From Tricholoma matsutake (Eukaryota > Basidiomycota > Agaricomycetes > Agaricales > Tricholomataceae), in contig AP026550.1 of assembly GCA_026075535.2 (NCBI GenBank), positions 7,812,001-7,876,000 of the forward strand: a stretch of 64,000 nucleotides of DNA. Reading direction: 5' to 3'. Shown here in pieces: positions 23,480 to 33,216 of the stretch. The notes beneath the pieces were generated by a model, which was not told the origin of the DNA, did not search any database, and worked only from the letters and a program-made list of their open reading frames with translations. A program made the translations under genes and the position numbers. Numbering within the stretch: the stretch's first letter is position 1; every line of letters begins with the position of its first letter.

Positions 23480-26400
23480 AACAATCCCTAAAAATCCAAA
23501 CTCTATCGACTCTGGTTCCTCACATTGTTTCCTCGATTCATCATTCGTGCGGGACAACCAACTTAGTACCAAAACCATTCCTCCAATTGGACTCCGACTA
23601 TTTGATGGAACTTGTAACTCCACCATAACTCAAGTCATGGAACTCCCGGTCACTTTTCCATCTGGTGAAGTGTTCAATCTGACATTTTATGTAACCTCGC
23701 TGGACTCTTCCTGTTCTGCAGTACTTGGTCATAACTGGCTGAAGCAATACAATCTGTTGATTGACTGGTCTTCAGGCCAAATAAATTTCCGTTCTGCAGT
23801 GCAAAGAGGTCCTGCCCCCTCGACGTCCTCCGACTCTCCTATCTTGTGTGAGTCACCTTCAACTCCAAACCTTCCAGCAGAAACCCACAAAATGGAAACT
23901 TGTACCACTGGAGATCTCTTTCATCAATGCTGCCGCTTACATGTGTGCAAGCAAACTTCCTGGGGCTGTTGCCTTTCAGATGACATTCTCCCTGGAAGGA
24001 CTGGCGGCTAAATCCTCAGCAGTGTCTGGAAATCCCCTGGACCTTTCTGATGTTCTGGAGGAGTATCACAAATTTGCAGATGTTTTCAATAAACAAAAAG
24101 CTGACACTCTTCCTCCACACCATCCTTACAACCTCAAGATAGAGATGGAGGATAATGCTCCCCCACCTCCAGGTCGCATGTACTCCCTCTCTCCCTCTGA
24201 GCTCGAGGCCCTCTGAATATTCATTGAAGAAAATGTTCATTCAGGCTTCATCCGCCCCTCCAAATCCCCTCATGGCGCTCCTATACTCTTTGTCAAGAAA
24301 AAGGATGGGAGTCTCCAACTTTGCGTCAACTACTGGGGACTCAATCGCATCTCAAAAAAGGACTGCTACCCACTTCCTCTAATCTCGGACCTCCTGGACT
24401 CTCCAGGAAAGGCATGTATGTTCACCAAAATTGACCTCTGGCATGCTTATCACTTAGTCCGCATTGCTGAGGGAGATGAATGGAAGACTACTTTCCACAT
24501 GCACTATGGTTCTTTCGAGTGGCTGGTAGTTCCTTTCGGACTCACCAACACACCTGCTGCCTTCCAGTGCCTCATGAATGACATCTTCAGTGACCTATTA
24601 GATGTCAGTGTCATTGTCTATCTCGATGATATCTTAATCTACTCTAACAACATGAGTCAACACAAGGCTCATGTCAAGGAAGTCCTCCAGAGACTCCGGA
24701 AGAATGGCCTCTATGCTGCTCCACAGAAATGCGAGTTTCATAAAGACAGCATGGAATACTTGGGGTTCATCCTCTCTCCAGATGGGCTCCAGATGTCCGA
24801 AGATAAAGTCAAAACCATCCTTGACTGGCCCGAACCTCGAAAGGTTAAGGATATCCAATCCTTCCTGGGATTCTGCAACTTCTACTGACGGTTCATCCAT
24901 GGATATTCTGACATTGTCATTCCGCTCACCAGACTCACCCGGAAACATATGCCTTGGGACTTTGGCAAGAAATGTCAAGCCTTCAACAAACTAAAAGAAG
25001 AATTCACTCATGCCCCAATACTCACTCAATGGCTACCGGATTCCCACATTATCTTGGAGACAGATGCCTCAGATTACACCTTAGCAGCAATCCTTTCCAT
25101 CTATACCTCAGATGGAGAAATCCACCTGGTTGCATTCCACTCTCGTTCCTTCAACCTGGCTGAATTGAACTATGACACCCACGATAAGGAACTTCTCGCT
25201 ATCTTCAAAGCTTTCAAACACTGGTGACAGTACCTCGAAGGTTCCGGAAATCCAATAGATGTGGTTATGGATCACAAAAACTTGGAATACTTCAGTACCA
25301 CAAAACTCCTTACTTGTCGTCAAGCTCGGTGGTCAGAATACCTTTCACAGTTCAACCTTGCCATCTGCTTCTGCCCTGGTAAACTAGGGGCTAAACCTGA
25401 TGCACTCACTAGATGCTGGGACGTCTACCGCAAAGGGGGAAATAGTGACTTCACCTCAGTAAATCTGAGCAACTTCCATCCAGTCTTTACTCAAGAACAA
25501 CTCACATCCTCCCTCCGAGCCACTTTCCTTGCTACTCCTATCCTCTGTCAAGCCGTCCTCATGGACATTGAAAAACTCCACAACGATATTCGATCTTCAC
25601 TTCCTCTTGATCCCATCTCCTCCTCACACCTTCCTTCACCATCCACCCCAAATTGGTCGCTAGATGACAGTGGACTTCTCCGCCACTTCGACTGGATTTA
25701 CATTCCAGATGTTGCAGACCTCCGTCTTAAAGTCTTACAATACAAGCACAACCACCTCCTCTCAGGTCACTATGGGCAAAACAAAACTCTTCAGCTTATC
25801 CAATGAGAATACATCTGGCCCAATCTCCGCACCTTTGTGCAGGACTTTTGCAAGTCTTGTACTACCTGCAAATGCTCCAAATCTCCCCACCACAAACCCT
25901 ACGGATTTCTGAAGCAACTTCCAGTCCCGGAAAGGCCTTGGAACTCAATCTCCATGGACTTTATCGAACAGTTACCAAACTCCAATGGTCACACTGCCAT
26001 CCTAGTCATTGTAGACCGACTCTCCAAGCAGGGTATCTTCATTCCCACAGTAAATGAAATCACGGCACAAGAACTCGCTAATCTCTTCGTCATGCATGTC
26101 TTCTCCAAACATGGTGTTCCATCCCATGTCACCTGCGACCGTGGTTCTGAGTTCATTTCCCATTTCTTCCGCTCTCTCAGGCAAGCCCTGGACATGAAAA
26201 TCCATTTCACTTCGGGTTACCATCCAGAAGGTGATGGACAAACTGAATGCCTCAACCAGACCCTCAAACAGTACTTCTGCAACTACCAACAGGACAACAG
26301 GTCCCAGCTTTTACCCTTAGGGGAATTTGTGTACAACAATGCTCCCTCAGCTTCCACCGGGGTTTCACCCTTCTTCGCCAACAAGGGTTACCACCCAAAC

Positions 26401-26690
26401 ATCACGGTTTTCCCGGAGCGTGAACTAGCCTTGCAACGCGCATGCCATTTTGTGGTTGAACTTGATGATCTCCACCAGGAACTCTGGAAGCAACTCTCAG
26501 AAGCACAGAAGCGCTATCAAGGTCCTGCAGACAAACATCGGGCACCCACTCCTGACTTCAAAATTGGTGATTACGCTTTCATCAAAGGCGAGCACCTACG
26601 CACTACAAGACCCTCCAAGAAGCTCTCAGAAAAGTTCTATGGCCCTTCCCCGGATTTCCGTAGGATTCCCTGTCTTACTCGTTCCATCCT
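23480..26690 (+). pseudogene. pol: Gypsy E pol, C-terminally truncated
   Basis: Protease SIDSGSSHCFLDSSF (about 23500) and VLGHNWLKQYN; a frameshift between 23850 and 23900; RT from about 24240 ([20 protein letters not shown]), [12 protein letters not shown] near 24620; RNase H (ETDASDYTLAAILS, VVMDHKNLEYF); integrase HHCC region (HYGQ...CKSCTTCKCSK) and core with SMDFIEQLP, CDRGSEF and GDGQTECLNQ. Stops near 24214, 24886, 25225 and 25804 are TGA at conserved arginine positions (for example EAL-stop, NFY-stop-RFI, KHW-stop-QYLEG). The protein runs into LTR sequence after KLSEKFYGPS. Confidence 0.85.
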
Positions 26691-26763
26691 CTACAACTCC
26701 TATTGTTCAGGTATGACCGGAATTCTGATGACTTCCCTTTCAAGTTCAGTACTTAACAACTGG

Positions 26764-28454
26764 TGTCATTGACAATGACTACCATGGCATCTTCCCCAAC
26801 CTCAAGACAGCCCCAACACCTTGAAAACACCAGGACACTCTTCCTGGATGATCCAGTGCACCCCAGCCCAGTCCCTATCTGATTCCCGTGCACCCTGAGC
26901 CCCTGCTTTTCTCTGCCATGTGACTGTTGACAACATGATGTGACTGGTTTTCCAGTGCAAATAACCTTCTCCTACTCATCAGAAACAGCGCTGCTCCCTT
27001 CCAGACTGACCCACTGCACCCCAGCTAAACTCCCCAGCCCTCTGTTTTGTGTCCTGAGCCTGCTACTGCCACTGCCATGTCACTGCCAACAATAGTGGCA
27101 ACTTCTGCTACAAACCCCCATGAAACAATGACTATGGCTGCATCCAGCATCCAGATGACTGCTACCACCTCAGGGATCTATAACCAGGCCCTAGACAATG
27201 CACATGGACAGTCTATAGCCCAGCAAATGGCGTTACATGCATATGCATGCACATGTTCACTGGAACGTGTCATCTACTCAACAGAACCACCCTGCCAGCC
27301 CCACCGTCTCCAACCACCACCTGTACCACCTCCCACACCTCCCAGTCCCCCCCCTGCTCACTCCCTGGACCCCCATTGTGTACCCCAAGTTCACTGCCAC
27401 TGCTATGTCATTGTTGACAATGGCCAAATCTTCTGCTCTGCTCCACGCTGGACCATGGACTGCAGCACTAGAGGAACAAAACACAGTACCAGAGCCCACA
27501 GAACATTCCCAAACCCCATTTGAACCACCCAGCATGTGCCAGACACCCCATAAACATGCTGTTTTGGCATCGTCCATGTGGTACACCCCTCCTGCATCAC
27601 CAATGACACTGCCTCCACCTGTGACTACTTCTTGTTCATGCCCTGCATCCTGCCCACCCCCTCTGAGCTTGGATTTGATGTTGTTTTGCTCTCAATGTTG
27701 CACCCCCCCCTCCTCTCATTTTGTCTCCATCCCTCCTTCTTCAACCTCACATTTCTTGCCTCCTATGAACTGGCCAACAACACCCACATATTGCCCTGCC
27801 CCAACTTCTCCCTCCATCTCCCCCATTTCCTTGTAATGTCCCTTACCATCCCTGACTCATAATCTAAGACCCCTGTTCCACACCTCAAACCACCCTGTCC
27901 CATGGCAATGTCATCATTGACATGTCTGTCAACAACAACTACTCTGGCTCACTCAGAACCCACCCCCCATCCCCCTTTCCCAGTCCATGTGCCTCTGCTC
28001 ACCCCAGCTCAGCCCACACCCCATCCTGCCCAACATGCTTACCACATCACTGTCAACACCCACCCTTGTCAAGGGCCACATCCTTGCCCATACTTGTCCT
28101 GGCCTGTCCTCCTCCTTGCCTGTCTCCATCAATGCCTGCTGTCAGAGCATCTGTCAACAATTATGACTCAGTGTTCTTACAGACATGTAAAGTTACATTT
28201 GATGACCCCCTGCCACTGCTAGTGGCCCCATTTATACCTGTTCCCACTGATCACTCATTAACCTTGCCATGCTGTCCATGCCCTCATCAATGCCCATCCT
28301 TGCCTGTCAACACCTGTCACTGTCAATGCCCACTGACTCATCAGTCCACTACCAGGCAACTCAATGTTTTCACCAACATGTAAAGTGTGTCTGTGACTTT
28401 TTGATTCAAGTCAGCCCCCCCCCCCTGGGTCAATTTTTTTGGAGTATGAGAGAG
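26764..28454 (+). other. Interior of element F, no recognisable gene
   Basis: C-rich, CpG-poor sequence with Pro/Thr/His-rich open frames (for example 27047-27523 and 27237-27836) that look compositional. Words such as ccactgccatgtcactg recur. No RT, integrase or Gag motif is visible. Confidence 0.5.
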
Positions 28455-29049
28455 TGTAAGAGTGGCCTCTTACATCATTGCAACATTATCACATGCAACC
28501 CAGTTATCACATGTTACTCCAGTAGTATATAGTCTATACTTGTATTTTATCTTAGTTTCCTCCCCTGAAATGTACTAAGTTCCTTACATGTTCTAGTTCC
28601 CTTGAGTCTCCAGTGTAGGAAGCTCCAGCTTCCTTCCAGGAATGAGATGAATTCCTAATTGCCAGTCAGTTTTCCTGTACAATTTTGGCATTGACTAAAG
28701 TCCAACATATCCTCTGATAGCACAAAAGATACAATGGTTCTGTGCCCAGGCAGACATGGAACATTGGGTTGAGGAAGCCGAGATCCTAGAAGAGGAGTTT
28801 TGATGATTCATGCACTCCTGTGAGAAGATGGAACATACCTGGACTTCACTCTCCACATCTACTCCACAGAAGTACAGTCTCAGTGAGATGACACAACAGT
28901 CTGGCTATAAAGTATATGCATTTCAGAAGGCATCCATGTATAGGCAGATGGCAATTGATGGACATGAACACTTCCTTGGTGTGGGCAGATCTTGGCCATC
29001 TGAGCATGAGGGCATGTTGCACATTGACAGCCCAAAATGGAGGTGGACT

Positions 29050-29270
29050 GGGATGATGAGGACAATTAAGTAGTGGTTAAATGTGGTTAAATGTGCTCAG
29101 ACATGATTCTTTTTTTCTGGCCTGACTTCACAAGGGATGAGGGGGACAATTAAGTAGTGGTTAAATGTGGTTAAATGTGCTTGAATGTGATTAAATGTGC
29201 TCAAACATGATTCTTTGTGCTTGCAATGCATGCTTAAGAAAGCGTGGTTAAACACACTTGAACATGCATG
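29050..29270. repeat. Short direct repeats downstream of KDZ4
   Basis: The block gacaattaagtagtggttaa followed by atgtggttaaatgtgct occurs at about 29060 and 29142, with further ttaaatgtgct copies. These may be KDZ4 subterminal repeats. No terminal inverted repeat or duplication was found. Confidence 0.5.
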
Positions 29271-29554
29271 AGGTGTGACTTTACAGACTAGTAGATTTTT
29301 CTAACTACTGTCCCAACCCAATAGCCTTCCACCATACAGCTGTGCTTAAATACACCTTGACATTGGCAACCTGGTGTGCTTAAGCAAAGTCCATGAAATG
29401 TCATTGGCACCTGTGTTTCTGCAGGAAACACAAGTCAAGGAAACCTGTCTTGTGGCTTCTGATTTGTGTATCCTTTGGATATCCTCAACATGTATTTAGA
29501 AGGAACATGAAAGAAATATTTTACATGTACACAAACTGTATACGAATGAGGCAG

Positions 29555-29883
29555 ACAAAGTGTATCTTAACATGTTTCTTTCAGATCCATTCTGCAAACA
29601 TTTCTGATGTTTCTTTTGTGAATATTAGAGAAACACTTTATATGTAACCATACAGAAAACACTTAACATGTAATTTTACTATGTGTTTTCTTGGGATACA
29701 TGCTGCATGCAAAGAACAAAGGGTTACCATGGTTACACATGTATCTCTAGAAAACACATAATCAGATTACATGTTAGGTGTTTTCTGTATGGTTATATAT
29801 AAAGTGTTTCTCTTGTATCCACAACAGAAATGTGAAAAATGTTTCCAGAATGCATGTGAAAGAACCATGTTAGGTAACACTTG
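29555..29883. mobile_element. Foldback/palindromic MITE, about 329 bp
   Basis: Two arms of about 135 bp (29555-29691 and 29750-29883) are inverted copies around a 58-bp spacer. The inner 65 bp (agagaaacactttatatgta to tgtgttttc) match almost perfectly; the outer parts match with scattered changes. Ends read CAAAGTGTATC / TAACACTTG. No target duplication is clear and there is no gene. Confidence 0.8.
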
Positions 29884-30942
29884 TCCAATTGGGCCATAGC
29901 TAAAGCCTGGCATGAATGAGTCCTCCATTTTAGAGTAATAAGTTGTTATGTGAACAGACTTGCATACTAGTAGTCAGTCAACATAAAACATACCCTAGTA
30001 CATGCTAAGATATTGTTATCAGTTTTTTATTATTTCTTTTGCTCTTCCTCATGCAACTGACATGAGCACAAGACCAAGAAATACTTTCACTTAAGATCAA
30101 AGATTAACTACATTTCTCATGTCTTGCATGGGGTATAACAAAATTACATGGTAGTCCTACAACTATATACATTAAAAAAATCCAAACCCCTCCCTTGTGC
30201 TCAGCATGAGGGGGACAGAGGGCAACAATGTTGGTTAAAAATGAACAGAAAAAAACAATCCCCTTACCCATGAAAAGACAGACAACAATACTGAAAAGAA
30301 AAAAATCCCCTCCCCACACAAAATGCAGGGGAGGGGACAGAGTGTAGTCCTGGTGATGTTCCTCATCCTGGTGGAGCCCCTGTGTTGTTTGTGGTCCCAT
30401 CCTCACCATCTGTTCCATTGTCTGTGGTAGTCATGGACTCCTTTTGTCTTCTGTGTTCCCACCCATGATCCACCCAAAGCAGTGGCTCGGTGGGGCTGGG
30501 GGTGGGTGGTGCATCGATCATTCATGCTTGGGCCCTGACACTGTCCTGGTCAGTTGCACAAAAAAGAAAAAAAAGAAAACTTATGGAGATGTCATATGTC
30601 TCCTGGGCCCTCATTTCTGCTCCCATTGTCATTCATCCTCCCTCTCACTCTTCCACTCCCTGTCATTGCCATTGTTGTCCTCATGCTTGGTGTTCTGCTT
30701 GTGGGTCAGCATTGGCAGTGTTGGTGTTGGTGTCAGCATCATTGTTGGGCAGTGCTGGTGCTGGCATCCATCATTGCATCATCCCAATCCCTGTGTCAAA
30801 TCTGTACCTAAAATTGTTAGTTAGCTACAATAAAAATGGAATGAGAAATGAAAAAAACTTACTTACAGCCCAGGAGATGGCACCCCTGGGCCCCTTGTTC
30901 TCACTGCTTGTCCAATTGTTGTCAGTCCACATCATTCTCTCC
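29884..30942. other. No recognisable gene; low-complexity repeat-derived DNA
   Basis: From about 30420 the sequence resembles 40950-41240 (shared agcagt(g/t)gctc palindrome and ggtgggtggtg blocks), on the other side of gypsy C. Small ORFs (30444-30945) are Ser/Cys/His low-complexity. Confidence 0.45.
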
Positions 30943-31031
30943 TAGGGATCTGCATGGGTTTTGTGTACCCATACAGGTTATGGGTACAGGTACAGCACAA
31001 AATACCTGTGGGTTACCTGTGAAGATCCCTA
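30943..31031. mobile_element. 89-bp palindromic hAT-like MITE
   Basis: Ends TAGGGATCTGCATGGGTT and TTACCTGTGAAGATCCCTA are imperfect inverted copies. Flanks TTCTCTCC (30935-30942) and TTCTCCCC (31032-31039) are an 8-bp duplication with one mismatch. Eight-bp duplication and TAGGG termini fit hAT. Confidence 0.75.
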
Positions 31032-31282
31032 TTCTCCCCCATATCCCCTATTTGTCTTTGTCTTTGTCTTTGTTGTCCCCATTATTGTCAGTCCTTGTTG
31101 ATGCAGGTGCCATGTCATTGAGGGGCCCTGTGCTTTGGAATTGCTGTCCTACACTCCTTGCACCCACCATCCACCCCATGAGCAGTTGCTCATAGGGCTG
31201 GATGCAGGTGCCATCATATTGGGTTGTGCCCTGGGTTCCTGGCCACTTCATCATTGTCAGCTGCACAAACCCATGATCCACC

Positions 31283-31950
31283 TAGTGCTTTAAGGTCTGG
31301 TCCATAGGACCAAGGACCAGACCAGACTGGACTGCAATTTTGAACTGGTCCTATAGGACCGCGGTTCACGGTTCTAGTTGGTTCAAGAATGGTCCAATTA
31401 TCAGTCCTTCCATTTGTAGATTAGTAGTTGAACCAGCAAAGACTGGTCTAAACTGGTTCAAACCAGGACTGATGGTTCAATGTCCACACCTCATCACAGG
31501 GGGTAAACCCGCCAGTCATGTCACCATGACTCATGGGTTTTTCCCACAATATGTCATCAAAAAGTACCCCTGCATTTTTTAATGTTATTTTTCATGATAT
31601 TTGATAGAAATTTGCTGAAAAAGATGTCCATGCCTCATCGGAGGGGTTTTTCCTGCAATATGTCATCAAAAAGTACCCCTGCATTTTTACTGTTATTTTT
31701 CATGATATTTGATAGAAATTTGCTGAAAAAGATGTCCATGCCTCATCGCAGGGGGTAAACCCACAATAAAGTGCAGTTGCACTTTTTGCACAGTGGACTA
31801 GTTTAAACCAGTCTGGTCCATACCTTACCTGTTACATGGACTGGTCTTAAGCAGTTTGGTCTGGTTTTTCCAAGATATGAAGAAACTATGGACCAGTTCT
31901 GGTTCCTCATTTGGGGTAAAAAACCAGACTGGACCAGACCTCAAAGCACT
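31283..31950. mobile_element. hAT MITE H3, 668 bp
   Basis: Termini TAGTGCTTTAAGGTCTGGT and gaccTCAAAGCACTA, with the perfect 8-bp duplication GATCCACC (31275-31282 and 31951-31958). An internal direct repeat of about 120 bp (aatatgtcatcaaaaagtac...gatgtccatgcctcatcg) occurs twice (from 31549 and 31656). No coding capacity. Confidence 0.9.
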
Positions 31951-32081
31951 AGATCCACCTGGCAAGCAGTGGCTCACAGGCATGGGGCAAGTGTGCTGTC
32001 AGTTTGGGGGGTTGTTGCAATGTGGTGGCAGTAAGTCCTAGTTCAGAGGGGTTAGGGGGTCAGTGACATGGCATGCAAGGG

Positions 32082-32826
32082 TGTTAAGACTATAGGTCTC
32101 AACTCAGCCTAGTCTTCGTATGTTGCAGTTGGAGGCTTTCTTACTGTATCGGGTTCAGTTCGGGACTTGGTGCTTCCTAAGTCGATATGGCTATCCGTAC
32201 TCAGAGGCTTTCTGAGTAGACCGTTGATTCGTGTATCACAGTTGGAGGCTTTCCAACTGTCGAGTTCGAGTTATCACAGCTAGGGGCTTCCTAAGCTGTC
32301 AAGTGTTCTGGTTGAGTCTAAGACCGTTATTTGAGTTAGGTCAAGCTAAGGAATACAGGCAGTATTACTGTAGCTTATATACGGTTCAGAGAATGTCTAT
32401 CGTCCAATCAGAATACAAGATCCTTGTCAAGTAAATATAGAAGGAACAATAGAAGAGTAAGCCTCATGCCTAGCATGAGGAGTCCGATGTCATGGAGTGC
32501 TGCAGCGCAGCATGTCGAAGAACAATAGCAAATAACCCTCATGCCAAGCATGAGGCGTCCGATGTTACAGATCCGATGTCAAGGATCCGATGTCAAGGAC
32601 ATGCTGCAGTGCAGCATGTTGATTGTGAGTGTCCGACATCATGGACCTCATGTCAAAGGGCTGTCGTATCACAGCATGCATGGGAGTGGGTTCGGGTGCA
32701 CAGAGTCACCATGTGTCAAAGTGTCTCCCGTCAGAAGTGAGTCGAGTTGAATGAGAAAATTAAAGTACCCAGTCTTGCCAGCGTACGTCTGGTCGTCGTG
32801 GGTTACGATAACAGAAAATTGTAACA
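32082..32826 (-). repeat. Gypsy C 3' LTR
   Basis: 745 bp. Lacks a short segment present in the other LTR, lost between two copies of aggctttc, which merges stem-loops 1 and 2 of the hairpin array. Nearly all other differences from the 5' LTR are CG against TG or CA. Confidence 0.93.
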
Positions 32827-32956
32827 TCACCCTCTCTCTATCTTCGAAGTCACTGACTTTGAATAATATCTTCGTTCCTTCTCCGGGGTCTGGTCGGATG
32901 TGGTCTGGATAGATGAATGGGTTGGGGTCAAGGGGTGCAATGGAGGAATAACTCAT
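32669..32956 (-). CDS. Small ORF running from the post-pol region into the 3' LTR (gypsy C)
   Basis: A 95-codon frame from ATG at 32956 (SYSSIAPLDPNPF, then VSDFEDRERVMLQFSVIVTH) crosses the LTR start at 32826 and ends inside U3. It overlaps the membrane-segment ORF ending near 32930 in another frame. No family recognised. Crossing the LTR edge makes a real gene doubtful, but composition is not low-complexity. Confidence 0.3.
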   Translation of the reverse strand: MSYSSIAPLDPNPFIYPDHIRPDPGEGTKILFKVSDFEDRERVMLQFSVIVTHDDQTYAGKTGYFNFLIQLDSLLTGDTLTHGDSVHPNPLPCML

Positions 32957-33206
32957 GTCTGAACTCGGACCACGATTGGGTTCTTCTGGTTCGTGCTGCC
33001 TCAGGCAGTGGTGTCAGTGGGGTGGTGATCTTGTAGAGAGATGGGTTCTCTATAGGGTTTTGTAGAATGGAGAATTCGATGTCTGTAATCGGGGGTTCGG
33101 GTCTTGGTCAAAAGATGGCATAGAGGCAGAATACAAAGGTCAGGGCTGCGGCCACAGCCAGGATCGTGCCAATGACGATGGTGAGGATCTCAATCCCTGT
33201 GGGCAT
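32930..33206 (-). CDS. Post-pol ORF with one membrane segment (gypsy C)
   Basis: Starts at ATG 33206, 11 nt after the pol stop at 33217. The first 32 codons (MPTGIEILTIVIGTILAVAA, then ALTFVFCLYAIF) form one long hydrophobic helix. One TGA follows where CGA would give arginine, then about 59 more codons (PRPEPPITDIEFSILQNP...) of polar sequence with an RRTQ basic patch. The predicted product is a small single-pass membrane protein of about 92 residues if the TGA is a decayed CGA. No homologue recognised; an accessory or env-like role is speculation. Confidence 0.45.
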
Positions 33207-33216
33207 GGTTCCACCT

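Larger units (their letters stand above)
21309..26758 (+). mobile_element. Ty3/gypsy element E, nested in F, truncated 3' LTR
   Basis: Flanked by ACTGG (21304-21308 and 26759-26763). The 5' LTR (21309-21892, 584 bp) begins TGTCAAGACC and ends GTACTTAACA. At the other end only the last 111 bp of the LTR remain (26648-26758), fused to pol after FYGPSPDF. A deletion therefore removed the C-terminal end of pol, any 3' untranslated region and most of the 3' LTR. Confidence 0.9.
20690..28638 (+). mobile_element. LTR element F, non-autonomous, hosting gypsy E
   Basis: LTRs at 20690-20880 and 28455-28638 start TGTAAGAG and end CTTCCTTCCA, with duplications GGAAC (20685-20689) and GGAAT (28639-28643) that differ by one C/T. 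The 5' LTR is followed by CTTTTTTTTTT, as in gypsy A. A purine tract (GGAGTATGAGAGAG) precedes the 3' LTR. Without gypsy E the interior is about 2.1 kb and shows no RT or integrase, so F is a LARD/TRIM-like derivative that needed proteins in trans. Confidence 0.8.
18860..29075 (+). pseudogene. KDZ4: classical KDZ transposase pseudogene, split by element F
   Basis: 5'-truncated transposase of the Kyakuja/Dileera/Zisupton type. It starts inside the core (FAKVDDPNDVSLLAGAGFFL, about 18880), then CSNFNAIALQNKLKFKGGVI (about 19050-19100) and SMVDLQKGKQ. An intron (about 19189-19254) precedes TYDVACQYYVNL (19345), PKMHLDGH (19440) and HGEGIEASWVESKQSGGSTR (about 19520-19570). The C-terminal part (19910-20680) includes YGLQDLAKV and MDKFPPLKDHDMYAKNAA. 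Element F (20690-28638) then splits it; after F the tail resumes (WVEEAEILEEEF, 28770-29070). Stops near 19480, 20305, 20456 and 20490 are TGA at expected arginines. The N-terminus ends against copia-2. Confidence 0.8.

Noticed and set aside
27047..27836. Pro/Thr-rich secreted-type proteins
   Set aside because: Overlapping frames of the C-rich interior of element F with no signal peptide, start context or conserved motif.
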